Assembly: GCA_029785195.1 (NCBI GenBank)
Contig: JAFMAD010000005.1
Span: forward strand, 1-64,000
Direction: 5' to 3'
Length of the DNA stretch: 64,000 bases
Source: Nitrososphaerota archaeon
GTDB lineage: Archaea > Thermoproteota > Nitrososphaeria > Nitrososphaerales > Gagatemarchaeaceae
A program made the position numbers and the translations under genes. The notes under the pieces are model-generated. The model saw only the letters and a program-made list of their open reading frames with translations, was not told the origin of the DNA and did not search any database. Below are positions 16,559 through 24,807 of this stretch, piece after piece. Position 1 is the stretch's first letter. The number at the start of each line of letters is the position of its first letter.

Positions 16559-17023
16559 CTACCAGACGGCACTGACCTTCTTTGCCATAGCTTCAAGGAA
16601 CTCCTTGTCGACCGACGAGAACGCGTCCAGTTGATCGCTGTCTATGTCGATCTCCCCCACGACCCGTCCGTCGTGCAAGATCGGGACCACGATTTCCGCC
16701 TTCGTCGAAAGAAAGCATTGGAGATACCTCGGGTCCTTCCCTACGTCAGAGACTATCTCTGTCCTCCCAGCCTTGGCGGCGAAGCCGCACACGCCCTTCC
16801 CTATCGGGATGCGGGTGTGTTCCGTAGGTGAAGGCCCAGCCCAGGACTCTAGGACCAGGTCGTTCCCTTCGACGGCATAGATCCCTACCCACGAGTAGGT
16901 GGAGACAGAGGCGTTCAGGAACTTCGCGACGGCGTCCCTCGCGGCCCTCCCATTGGAATTCCCCAGCGCGGAGTCAAGGCCGACGAGGATTTCCTTTGCC
17001 TGCTCCCTGCTGAGTCTTCCCAT
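16559..17023 (-). CDS. GAF-domain protein, probable free methionine-(R)-sulfoxide reductase
   Basis: 154 aa, a single GAF domain. GKGVCGFAAKAGRTEIVSDV (C79) and YLQCFLSTKAEIVVPI (C103), followed by GEIDIDSD, closely follow the fRMsr pattern. In that family these cysteines reduce free methionine sulfoxide, and the Cys at the GVCG position is resolving or catalytic. ATG 17023 is preferred over GTG 17044 because a TATA-like box at 17050-17061 would start the RNA near 17030. It lies next to the aquaporin and SUF genes, consistent with a role in oxidative stress. Confidence 0.8.
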   Translation of the reverse strand: MGRLSREQAKEILVGLDSALGNSNGRAARDAVAKFLNASVSTYSWVGIYAVEGNDLVLESWAGPSPTEHTRIPIGKGVCGFAAKAGRTEIVSDVGKDPRYLQCFLSTKAEIVVPILHDGRVVGEIDIDSDQLDAFSSVDKEFLEAMAKKVSAVW

Positions 17024-17076
17024 CGTGGACTTCAAACTCCTCACTATTCTCCTGATTTATCTGTTAGCGACCCTTT

Positions 17077-17772
17077 TCAGGCTCTGCTCTCTATCAGGTA
17101 CCTGTAGACCAGCCCGGCGGCGATTCCACCAAGCACAGGGCCGACGAGATAGATGTACCAGTAGCCAGGGTAGAACCCGGACGCGATCATAGGGCCAAAC
17201 GCCCTCGCCGGATTCATTGCTGCGCCGGTGAGGTTCCCAGCAACCAGGACGTCAGCCACCACTGCAAGCCCTACGCCCAGTCCGCCTATCCGTGGGGCCC
17301 TAGGGTCGACCGCCGTCCCGTAGACGGCGAAGACGAGCACGAACGTCAGTAGCCCTTCGATTGCCATCCCTTGAGCGGCTGTCAGGGCGCTGCTGAGGGT
17401 CGGCGAACCCCACTTAACGCTGTCCCCGAGGGCCGATGGGAAGGAGGCCTCCAGCGCCAGTCCGGCGGCTGTCGCCCCAACCAGTTCCGCGATTATGTAC
17501 GGCACTACGTCTCTGGACTTCAGCTTCCTCCCCGCCCAAAGACCCAGGGTGACCGCCGGGTTCAGAGCCCCGCCGGAGACGGCCATGGTGGCCGAGATCG
17601 CCACCCCGAGCCCGAGCCCGTTCGCGAGGGCAGCGATGAGTATCGCAGCGGCCGAATTAGGACCGACCAGGCTTGCGGTGCCGACGGCAGACCCAGCGCC
17701 GACGAGGACGAAGACGAAGGTCCCCACAGCCTCAGCCGCGAGCTTCTTCGAAAGGGTCGGGGTGGCGGACAA
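17077..17772 (-). CDS. MIP-family aquaporin/glycerol channel
   Basis: 231 aa, six membrane helices with two re-entrant NPA loops: GALNPAVTLG (after helix 2) and GAAMNPARAFGP (after helix 5). The Arg after the second NPA is the selectivity-filter arginine. It moves water or small solutes across the membrane; selectivity cannot be settled by eye. TTG 17772 lies about 25 nt after a TATA-like AGTTAAGG, so it is probably leaderless. Divergent from the thermosome gene. Confidence 0.93.
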   Translation of the reverse strand: MSATPTLSKKLAAEAVGTFVFVLVGAGSAVGTASLVGPNSAAAILIAALANGLGLGVAISATMAVSGGALNPAVTLGLWAGRKLKSRDVVPYIIAELVGATAAGLALEASFPSALGDSVKWGSPTLSSALTAAQGMAIEGLLTFVLVFAVYGTAVDPRAPRIGGLGVGLAVVADVLVAGNLTGAAMNPARAFGPMIASGFYPGYWYIYLVGPVLGGIAAGLVYRYLIESRA

Positions 17773-17854
17773 AACGTTCGGCGGCGTCCTTAACTGGCCG
17801 CACTTAAGAATTCCCTCTCTCCGTACGGATGTGCTTCCTCGACCCGGAACAACT

Positions 17855-17862
17855 CTTATAAA
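17855..17862 (+). promoter_or_regulatory. TATA box of the thermosome gene
   Basis: CTTATAAA, centred about 27 nt before the ATG at 17886. The predicted RNA is therefore leaderless. This is the clearest promoter in the window. Confidence 0.75.
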
Positions 17863-17885
17863 CCATCGGTTGTATACCGGACTTT

Positions 17886-19520
17886 ATGTCAGCGACTGGA
17901 CAGCCTGTCATAATTCTGAAAGAGGGTTCCGGTGAGTCTAGAGGGAGGGAGGCTCAGAGGAACAACGTCGCCGCAGCGAAGCTCATCGCCGAAGTTGTCA
18001 GGACTTCACTGGGGCCGCGTGGTATGGACAAGATGCTCGTCGACTCCATGGGAGACGTCACCATAACCAACGACGGCGCGACGATGCTGAAGGAGCTCGA
18101 CGTCCAGCATCCGGCGGCGAAGATGATGGTTGAGATAAGCAAGGCCACGGACAACGAAGTCGGCGACGGGACGACGTCAGCGGTGGTGGTGGCAGGGGCG
18201 CTGCTCGAGAAGGCAGAGGAGCTGATCAACAAGGACGTCCACCCCGTGGTGGTGGTGGACGGGTACGGCCGAGCCGCAGAGAAGGCCCAGGAAATCCTCG
18301 AGGCGATAGCGGAGAAGGTCAACCCCGAGAGCAGGGCAGACCTGCTGAAGGTAGCGAACACCAGCATGATGACGAAGCTGGTGAACGAAGACTCTCCACA
18401 CCTGGCCGGGATAGTGGTCGACGCAGTGCTTCAGGTAGCGGAGAAGCGCGGGGACGGGTTCAAGGTGGACATAGACAACGTTAAGGTCGAGAAGAAGCCG
18501 GGCGGAGCCCTCACGGACACGCAGATGATCAAGGGGCTGGTGCTGGACAAGGAAGTCGTCCACTCAGGGATGCCCAAGCGTGTAGCCGAGGCGAAAATCG
18601 CTCTGGTCAACTCGGCCCTGGAGATCGAGAAGACTGAGTTCTCAGCTGAGATAAGGATCAACGACCCCCAGCAGATGCAGCAGTTCATGGACGAGGAGAC
18701 GAACATCCTGAAGGGGATGGTGGAGAAGGTCCGGGCGGCCGGGGCGACCGTTCTGATCTGCCAGAAGGGGATCGACGACCTCGCGCAGCACTTCCTCGCG
18801 AAGTCAGGGATTCTGACGGTGAGGCGCGTCAAGGAGAGCGACATGACCAAACTGGCGAAGGCGACCGGCGCCAGGATCGTCACCAACCTCGATGACCTCA
18901 CCTCGAAGGACCTTGGGTATGCGAAGCTGGTGGAAGAGAGGAAGCTCGAAGAAGACAAGTGGGTGTTCTTAGAGGGGGCTAAGAACCCGAAGGCAGTGAG
19001 CATCCTCGTGAGGGGAGGGACCCAACGGGTGGTGGACGAAGCCGAGAGGGCGCTCCACGACGCGCTGATGGTGACGAAGGACGTCGTCGAGCTTCCTGCG
19101 GTCGTAGCCGGCGGCGGTGCTCCCGAAGAGGAGGTCTCGATACAGCTACGCAACTGGGCGCAGAAGCTCTCTGGGAGGGAGCAGCTCGCTGCCCTGAAGT
19201 TCGCCGACGCCATGGAGAGCATCCCCTTGACGCTCGCAGAGAATGCGGGGATGGACCCGATTGACACGCAGGTCGACCTGAGGGCGAAGCACGGCAAAGA
19301 GGGGAAGTGGTATGGAGTCGATGCTCTCAACGGGAAGGTTACCGACATGTACTCGAAGTCGGTGTGGGAGCCCCTCGCGGTGAAGCTCCAGATACTCCGC
19401 GCGGCGACCGAGGCGGCGTCGATGATCCTCAGGATCGACGACGTGATAGCGGCGAGCAAGATGAAGGCCCCCCCTACCCCGCCAGGAGGCGGAGGGATGG
19501 GCGGCATGCCGCCCATGTAG
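17886..19520 (+). CDS. ths: Thermosome (group II chaperonin) subunit
   Basis: 544 aa ATP-dependent folding chamber subunit. Equatorial motifs are LGPRGMDKMLVDSMGD and GDGTTSAVVVAGALL (nucleotide and Mg binding). The apical domain has DTQMIKGLVLDKEVVHSGMP, then VVAGGGAPEEEVSIQLR. The C-terminus ends in a Gly/Met-rich tail (GGGGMGGMPPM) that lines the cavity. The ATG follows a strong TATA box. Single transcription unit. Confidence 0.98.
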   Translation: MSATGQPVIILKEGSGESRGREAQRNNVAAAKLIAEVVRTSLGPRGMDKMLVDSMGDVTITNDGATMLKELDVQHPAAKMMVEISKATDNEVGDGTTSAVVVAGALLEKAEELINKDVHPVVVVDGYGRAAEKAQEILEAIAEKVNPESRADLLKVANTSMMTKLVNEDSPHLAGIVVDAVLQVAEKRGDGFKVDIDNVKVEKKPGGALTDTQMIKGLVLDKEVVHSGMPKRVAEAKIALVNSALEIEKTEFSAEIRINDPQQMQQFMDEETNILKGMVEKVRAAGATVLICQKGIDDLAQHFLAKSGILTVRRVKESDMTKLAKATGARIVTNLDDLTSKDLGYAKLVEERKLEEDKWVFLEGAKNPKAVSILVRGGTQRVVDEAERALHDALMVTKDVVELPAVVAGGGAPEEEVSIQLRNWAQKLSGREQLAALKFADAMESIPLTLAENAGMDPIDTQVDLRAKHGKEGKWYGVDALNGKVTDMYSKSVWEPLAVKLQILRAATEAASMILRIDDVIAASKMKAPPTPPGGGGMGGMPPM

Positions 19521-19529
19521 GGTAGAGGC

Positions 19530-20471
19530 TCAGACTAGCTTCACATCAAGGAAGGTCCCGCCAGCCCTCGCCAATTCGTACAGCGCGCTGGCCACGGCGA
19601 CGTCTTCGATGGCCGCCCCCCCTGACTTGAACAGGGTACGTCCCTCGGGCTGCCGCCTCCCTGCGACCACCTCGCCCAGCTCCACAGCTGAGTCCCATGA
19701 GAATTGCCCCGCTTCTGCCGCCCTTATTAGCTCCCCGTACTCGAGCTTGGCCTGGGCGAGGTCGTCGACTGCCACCGTCTGGAATGACGCGACCGCGTCG
19801 GTCGAGATCTCGGCGTGGGTCGGGACGTTGGCGCCGCAGATGTTGGCGTGAGATACACCCCTGAGCATGGCACCATCCAGGAAGGGCAAGGTGGACGAAG
19901 TGATGGTGGTGGCAATCTGGGCACCCCTGACGGCCTGCTCAGGAGAGCCGAACGCCTTTGCGGCGAAGCCTTTCTCTTCCAGCGCCCTGGCGAAGGCGCC
20001 TCGGCTCCTTTCGTTGGGGCTCCAAATCCGCACCTCCTCCACCGACATGATGGATCGGAGGGCGAGAATCTGGGTCAGCGCCTGCTTCCCTGAGCCTAAG
20101 ATTGCGACCGACCCAGAGGCGTTCCTGTAGAGATGTTTCGTAGCCACGGCAGAAGCGGCCCCAGTCCTGAACCTGCCGAGCATGTCCGCCCCCATCACTG
20201 CGAGCGGCTTGGAGTCGGCTGCGTCGAAGAGGACGACCACGAAGTTCGTGCCGGACTTAGAGGAGAGGTAGGCTTTCAACCCGGCGCGCCCGAGATATGG
20301 CATGCTGGCGTGCATCACGCTCAGCGTGGACGATGCCCCTCTAGTCCTAGTTCGCATGAAGTTCTCCGCTTCGCCCTGCCCCTTCCTCCGGAAGGCCTCT
20401 TCAACGACACTCACCACTTCGTCCATGTCGAGGAGGCCCTCGACGTCCGCCTCTGACAGGATTAGCGTCAA
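19530..20471 (-). CDS. Ornithine cyclodeaminase/mu-crystallin family dehydrogenase
   Basis: 313 aa NAD(P)-binding enzyme. The dinucleotide fold is seen at SVAILGSGKQALTQILAL (about 125-142). The substrate part carries RTRTRGASSTLSVMHASMP and DMLGRFRTGAASAVATK. Family members act as ornithine cyclodeaminase, alanine dehydrogenase or ketimine reductase; I cannot say which. Its ATG overlaps the stop of the 83-aa coiled-coil gene (ATGA), so the two are co-expressed. Confidence 0.88.
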   Translation of the reverse strand: MTLILSEADVEGLLDMDEVVSVVEEAFRRKGQGEAENFMRTRTRGASSTLSVMHASMPYLGRAGLKAYLSSKSGTNFVVVLFDAADSKPLAVMGADMLGRFRTGAASAVATKHLYRNASGSVAILGSGKQALTQILALRSIMSVEEVRIWSPNERSRGAFARALEEKGFAAKAFGSPEQAVRGAQIATTITSSTLPFLDGAMLRGVSHANICGANVPTHAEISTDAVASFQTVAVDDLAQAKLEYGELIRAAEAGQFSWDSAVELGEVVAGRRQPEGRTLFKSGGAAIEDVAVASALYELARAGGTFLDVKLV

Positions 20472-20719
20472 GCCCGCTGCGCTTCTTCTCTGCGTTCCTC
20501 CGCCTCGGGCGTCCCCCAGCGGCCTACCCGGGGGGGGTTCTTCGTCCGGAACAGTGCCATCCCCTGCTGATATCGCTGGAGCTCTACCTCCAGAAACTTG
20601 ATGTCTGACGCCACTGACGCCGAGTCCTTGTCGGTCCCCTTCTTCCCAGTCAACTCGGCCAGCTTGGCCCTCTTCTCTTCCAGCATCCTTGAGAGCAACT
20701 GTTCATACTCCGTGGTCAA
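20468..20719 (-). CDS. Small coiled-coil protein of unknown function
   Basis: 83 aa. Residues about 3-60 form amphipathic helices with heptad-like Leu spacing (LLSRMLEEKRAKLAELTG, IKFLEVELQRYQQGM), followed by a basic, disordered tail. The family is not recognised. Translation is coupled to the ornithine cyclodeaminase-like gene downstream (4-nt overlap). The promoter is shared divergently with the DUF371 gene. Confidence 0.7.
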   Translation of the reverse strand: MTTEYEQLLSRMLEEKRAKLAELTGKKGTDKDSASVASDIKFLEVELQRYQQGMALFRTKNPPRVGRWGTPEAEERREEAQRA

Positions 20720-20748
20720 GGGGACTTGGGGACGGCGGAGCCTCGAAA

Positions 20749-20756
20749 CTATAAAG
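20749..20756 (+). promoter_or_regulatory. TATA box before the DUF371/mevalonate operon
   Basis: CTATAAAG, about 30 nt before ATG 20782. Predicted leader of 0-4 nt. Confidence 0.55.
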
Positions 20757-20781
20757 ACGTTGTCAGTGGGCTGGAGCTACG

Positions 20782-21246
20782 ATGTTAGCCACCCCCAGGG
20801 AGGTTTCATCGGTGAGGGAAGGCGGACCAGTCAGGGACGAAGTGAGCTTCCGAGGTCACCCGATGGTGAGGTCCACCCATGCTACCACCATGGAGGTCAC
20901 CACCGACGGACATCTGACGGAGAAGGGTGACTGCATAATAGGCGTCGGGGCTGACAAAGGGTGCGCCGGGATCAGCCAGGCTGTGAGGGAAGGGTTGCGG
21001 AGGACAGGGGCCAAGGTCACCATCAGGATTAGAGTCGGAGGGCGCACCTTCCAGGCCGCGGCTCAGGGGGACTCCAGGCTCGAGCTTTCCCATCCGCATG
21101 ATATCGTGATCAGGAAGAGCGGGTTCGTCAGCGACAGGACGCTAGCGGTGGGGGCGAGCGCAGCCGCGAAGGACATCCCCAGGGACATGGTCAGGCTGCT
21201 GAGGAGTCCTGCGACCACGGGGACACTCGAGATAGAGGTGGAGTGA
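20782..21246 (+). CDS. DUF371 family protein
   Basis: 154 aa. The family core runs from about residue 20: VSFRGHPMVRSTHATTMEV, then GDCIIGVGADKGCAG, then HPHDIVIRKSGFVSDRTL. DUF371 proteins are archaeal and uncharacterised. The gene overlaps the mevalonate decarboxylase-like gene by 4 nt (GTGA), hinting at a link to isoprenoid lipid synthesis. This is context only. Confidence 0.85.
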   Translation: MLATPREVSSVREGGPVRDEVSFRGHPMVRSTHATTMEVTTDGHLTEKGDCIIGVGADKGCAGISQAVREGLRRTGAKVTIRIRVGGRTFQAAAQGDSRLELSHPHDIVIRKSGFVSDRTLAVGASAAAKDIPRDMVRLLRSPATTGTLEIEVE

Positions 21247-22193
21247 CGTTGGCGAGGTTCAGGGCAGAGGCGTACACCATGCAAGCGCTGGTGAAGTATC
21301 ACGGCCTCAAGGACTGGAAGCTGAGGCTCCCGTACCACGACAGCATCTCAGTCAACACGACTTGCATGAAGACGGAGGCGTCTATCACAGACACAGAGAG
21401 GGGGGGTGTCTTCATAGAAGGAAGGCAGAACGACTCCGCCAACGTCCGGCTCCAGGGGGTCGTGTCTAGTATGGACCCCTCGAAGAGGGTCGTCGACCTC
21501 AGGATAGACAGCCGGAACGTCCCAACAGGGAAGGCGAAAGGGATAGGTTACTCATCATCGGCTGGCGCGGCGCTGACCCTCCTCGCCCATAGGCTCCTGA
21601 CCGGGACCACCCCCGACCTACCCCGACTCTCCAGGAAGGCTCGGCTGTTCGCAGCGTCCGCCTCGCGGTCTCTGGTCGGCGGCTTTTCGAGGCTGTATGC
21701 GGGGAAGGATGACGAAAGCACCTACGCCGAGAGGTTCGCCGACGCCAAGGTGATGGACCTGCGCATGGTGGTCGTCCCCCTCCCGTCGAGGGTACGGACA
21801 GAAGACGCGCACAGAGAGGTGCTCACCTCTCCCTTCTTCCAGGCGAGGGTGGAGTCAGCCCAGAAGCGGTGCGACGAGATGGAGAAGGCCATCCGGGGGA
21901 ACGACCTCGACGCCATCGGCAGGCTGGCAGAAAGGGACACCCTCGAACTCCACAGCCTGACCATGACCGGGGACAGCGGTCTGGTCATAATGACAGAGGA
22001 CTCCATCAGGATAATCAGGAAGGTGAGAGACATGCGGGAGGACGGGATAAAGGCGTACTACTCCATGCAGACCGGGCCGTCGGTCTTCATCAACACAGAC
22101 GAGAAGGACCAAGACAAGGTTCTGAATGCCATGGAGAAACTCGGTTACAGGGCGTACCTTTCCGGGGTCGGTGGAGAGGCGAGGATCCTGTGA
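21243..22193 (+). CDS. Mevalonate diphosphate decarboxylase-like GHMP protein
   Basis: 316 aa. Family features: LVKYHGLKDWKLRLPYHDSI (Lys18-region equivalent), the GHMP phosphate loop GIGYSSSAGAAL (about 100-111) and ASRSLVGGF (R142). At the catalytic aspartate position (YTFDAGPN in yeast) this protein has YYSMQTGPS, so Asp is Gln276. It may phosphorylate or decarboxylate a different mevalonate phosphate, or have lost catalysis. GTG start overlapping DUF371. Co-transcribed with a 70-aa gene. Confidence 0.82.
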   Translation: MTLARFRAEAYTMQALVKYHGLKDWKLRLPYHDSISVNTTCMKTEASITDTERGGVFIEGRQNDSANVRLQGVVSSMDPSKRVVDLRIDSRNVPTGKAKGIGYSSSAGAALTLLAHRLLTGTTPDLPRLSRKARLFAASASRSLVGGFSRLYAGKDDESTYAERFADAKVMDLRMVVVPLPSRVRTEDAHREVLTSPFFQARVESAQKRCDEMEKAIRGNDLDAIGRLAERDTLELHSLTMTGDSGLVIMTEDSIRIIRKVRDMREDGIKAYYSMQTGPSVFINTDEKDQDKVLNAMEKLGYRAYLSGVGGEARIL

Positions 22194-22402
22194 GCGAGAC
22201 CGTCAGTGTACGCGACTACCTACGGCAGCTGGAAAGGACCAAGTCAGGGAAGGACGAACAGGTGAGAGAGGGGCTGGAGACGTTCATAGGCCTATGGGAG
22301 AAGGCGATCGAAAACGGGGTAGTCAGCGAGGCCGACAGCGTGGAAGCCGCGCTGGCGAAGCTTGAGAAGAAAGGGGGGCTCTATCGCGCAGCGGGGGCCT
22401 AG
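22190..22402 (+). CDS. Small helical protein of unknown function
   Basis: 70 aa starting VSETVSVRDYLRQLERTK at GTG 22190, which overlaps the stop of the mevalonate-type gene (GTGA). Almost entirely helical and charged; no cysteine or membrane segment. The tight coupling is the main evidence that it is a gene. It ends in a 4-nt convergent overlap with the SDR gene. Family unknown. Confidence 0.65.
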   Translation: MSETVSVRDYLRQLERTKSGKDEQVREGLETFIGLWEKAIENGVVSEADSVEAALAKLEKKGGLYRAAGA

Positions 22403-23172
22403 CGGGGTGCCTCTCCCCCGTCGAGGGACACCACCTGCCCGGTGATGTAGCTGGACTCGTCGCTGGCCAGGAAGAGCGCGAGGCTGGCAGCCTCCGACGG
22501 CCTTCCGAACCTCCCCAGGGGGATGGCGCCGAGGTAGGAGCGCTTCTGTTCTTCGCCCAGCCAGCTCACCCAGGAAGTCTCGATCGACCCGAACGCCATG
22601 CAGTTCACCCTGATCTTCGGGGCGAGCATCTTCGCCAGCATCCTGGTCATGGAGACGACCGCCCCTTTGGCCGAGGCATAGATTAGACCGTCGGTGTCGC
22701 CCACGAGGGCCGGTATCGATGCGACGTTGATTATGGAAGAACCGCGTTCCATCAGCCTGGCTGCGCCTTTTACGCAGAGGAAGGTGCCGAAGGCGTCGAC
22801 GGCGAAGACCCGCTTCCACATTTCGAGGGTGGTGTCTTCCAGGCTGAGGCTCCACAGCTTCGGGTCTGCCAAGCCCGCTGTGTTGACCAGGATGTCCAGG
22901 CCCCCCAGCTTCCCACTGACTTCATCGAACATCGCATCGACGCTTGAGCTGTCCGAGACGTCGGCGTGGACAACGAAGGCCTTCCCACCAGCGCTCTTGA
23001 TGGACCGGAGGACTGGTTCCCCGTGAGGCGAGCGCCGACGGTGGTTGATTGCTACCGTCGCCCCTTCTTTCGCAAAGAGCTTTGCCACCCCCGCGCCTAT
23101 CCCCTGAGAGGAACCGGTGACAAGGGCCCTCTTCCCCTCCAGCCTCAAGCGGTCCGACGGGCCGGCTCCCAT
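22399..23172 (-). CDS. Short-chain dehydrogenase/reductase (SDR)
   Basis: 257 aa classical SDR. Cofactor loop TGSSQGIGAGVAKLF is near residue 20. Catalytic Ser is in NVASIPALVG and Tyr-Lys in YASAKGAV. INHRRR after beta-2 suggests NADP(H). The C-terminus SSYITGQVVSLDGGEAP is typical of FabG/glucose dehydrogenase-like enzymes. Substrate not predictable. Ends convergent with the 70-aa gene. Confidence 0.9.
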   Translation of the reverse strand: MGAGPSDRLRLEGKRALVTGSSQGIGAGVAKLFAKEGATVAINHRRRSPHGEPVLRSIKSAGGKAFVVHADVSDSSSVDAMFDEVSGKLGGLDILVNTAGLADPKLWSLSLEDTTLEMWKRVFAVDAFGTFLCVKGAARLMERGSSIINVASIPALVGDTDGLIYASAKGAVVSMTRMLAKMLAPKIRVNCMAFGSIETSWVSWLGEEQKRSYLGAIPLGRFGRPSEAASLALFLASDESSYITGQVVSLDGGEAPR

Positions 23173-23189
23173 GACTTAAGGGTTGGAGG

Positions 23190-23702
23190 CTAGGGTCTGG
23201 GGGCCCTGTCCCTGGCTGTCTCCCCTGAGGAGGAGTACTGCTTCAGGAACCTTATGTTGAAGAGGGACGCCTTCGCCGAGTTCCTGACCATCTCGTCGGG
23301 GTCAGACTCCGCCTCCATGAGGACGGCCTCCGACTCGGGGCTCCCGACCGAACCAAGGGCGGCTGCTGATTCGTGCCTGACGATTGGGTCTTTGTCTTCG
23401 ATTACCGCATTGGCCAGCGCCTTGTTCCCCTCCGAGAGCCCGATCTGACCAAGAGAGAAAGCCGCTTCATGGCGGACCAAGGGATCGGGATCATGAAGCA
23501 AGACGTCCGCCAGGGCTGGGACAGACTCCTCCCCTCCGACCTCCGCCAGGATGCAGACGGCGTGGACACGGAGGACTAGGCTCGGCTCGTTCCTGAGGAC
23601 TTCAATGAAGTACGATTCGTCCTTGCGCGCCCACGCTTCTTCCATCCCTTTCATGACCGTCATGGCGCGGGCCTCGTCATCTACTACCGTGCTGGTGTAC
23701 AA
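23190..23702 (-). CDS. HEAT-repeat protein
   Basis: 170 aa of about four HEAT/PBS-lyase-type repeats, for example PALADVLLHDPDPLVRHEAA and AVIEDKDPIVRHESAAALG. The repeats resemble those in deoxyhypusine hydroxylase and phycocyanin lyases, but no catalytic His-Glu pairs stand out, so it is probably a protein-binding scaffold. MTVMKGMEEAW at residue 14 is an alternative start. Confidence 0.8.
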   Translation of the reverse strand: MYTSTVVDDEARAMTVMKGMEEAWARKDESYFIEVLRNEPSLVLRVHAVCILAEVGGEESVPALADVLLHDPDPLVRHEAAFSLGQIGLSEGNKALANAVIEDKDPIVRHESAAALGSVGSPESEAVLMEAESDPDEMVRNSAKASLFNIRFLKQYSSSGETARDRAPRP

Positions 23703-23755
23703 CGTGCGGAAGTCGACCCGGCTCGGCCTATAAACGAAGCGAAACCCTGCTGTGC

Positions 23756-24775
23756 TCAGGGTCTCAGGAGGACCTTCCCCTGCACCTCGCGGGACTCGAC
23801 AATCTCATGGGCCTCCCTCGCCGAGCTGAGCGGGAGATTCCTGTATACAGCGGGCTTCAGTTTTCCTGAGGCAGCAAGCGTCATGACCGCGCTCAGGTCT
23901 TCCCTGGATTGTCCGTAGACCCCCATCAGCTTCAGCTCATCCTGATACACTCTGCGGACGTCCAACTCTGCCTTGGCCCCCGAAGTGAGACCGAGCGTCA
24001 CCATCCGCCCTCCCTTCGCGAGGCAGTCGAGGCTGATGGGCCACGTGTCCCCTCCTACGTGGTCGAAGACCACCGAAGCGCCGAGTCCGTCGGTGAGGGC
24101 GCGGACCTTCTCTACGAGGTCGCCAGACTTCGAGACGACCACGGAGTCTGCTCCCAGAGACTTCACGAACCCGCTCTTCTTTTCATCGCCCACCACGGCG
24201 ATGACGGTCGCTCCGAGGTGTTTGGCGACCTGGACCGCTGCATGGCCCAGCCCGCCGGCGGCCCCCCAGACCAGGACCGTGTCCCCTCCTCCGACGCCAG
24301 CCTTCCCCGCGAGGCCGTTCCAGGCCGTCCCGAAGTTTACAGGGAGGCACGCAGCGGTCTTGGGGTCCAGGCCACCCAGAGGGATGAGATTGTCAGCAGG
24401 GACCTTGACGAGCTCTGCGTAGCCTCCGTCTGTCGCGATCCCGACGAACCCCCTGGATAGGCAGAGGTTCTGTCTGCCCTGGCGGCAATAGACGCACGAC
24501 CCGTCGGAGAGTACAGGATAGACCAAGACCCTGTCCCCAGGCAGGGCACCCTTGACCCCCGGCCCTGATGCTACTACCTCGCCGGAGATGTCTGTCCCCG
24601 GGATGTGCGGCAGAGACGTCTTGTATTTCCCGCTCCGTGCCCATACATCGATTCTGTTGACGCCACAGAAGGACACGCGCAGGACGACCTCTGAACCACC
24701 AGGTTCGGGGTCTCGGACCTCTCTGTAGGAGAGGACCTCCGGCCCTCCAGGCGTTTCGAACTGCGCGGCTTTCAT
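23756..24775 (-). CDS. Medium-chain reductase, quinone-oxidoreductase type
   Basis: 339 aa MDR-superfamily protein. Rossmann motif is VWGAAGGLGHAAVQVAKHLG. The catalytic-zinc ligands are missing: the usual CGxCxTD is CGVNRID and the GHE motif is GTD. The structural-zinc loop CVYCRQGRQNLC has lost one of four cysteines. This points to an NADPH quinone or enone reductase rather than a zinc alcohol dehydrogenase. ATG at 24775. It follows the symporter on the same strand. Confidence 0.87.
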   Translation of the reverse strand: MKAAQFETPGGPEVLSYREVRDPEPGGSEVVLRVSFCGVNRIDVWARSGKYKTSLPHIPGTDISGEVVASGPGVKGALPGDRVLVYPVLSDGSCVYCRQGRQNLCLSRGFVGIATDGGYAELVKVPADNLIPLGGLDPKTAACLPVNFGTAWNGLAGKAGVGGGDTVLVWGAAGGLGHAAVQVAKHLGATVIAVVGDEKKSGFVKSLGADSVVVSKSGDLVEKVRALTDGLGASVVFDHVGGDTWPISLDCLAKGGRMVTLGLTSGAKAELDVRRVYQDELKLMGVYGQSREDLSAVMTLAASGKLKPAVYRNLPLSSAREAHEIVESREVQGKVLLRP

Positions 24776-24807
24776 TCTTCGACCGCCTGGAAGGACGGCT
24801 ACTTACA

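Noticed and set aside
18431-19516. 361-aa open frame antisense to the thermosome
   Set aside because: Low-complexity Ser/Ala-rich mirror of a GC-rich gene, with no promoter or recognisable domain.
17886-19520. Thermosome Gly/Met tail as a repeat element
   Set aside because: It is the normal C-terminal tail of group II chaperonins.
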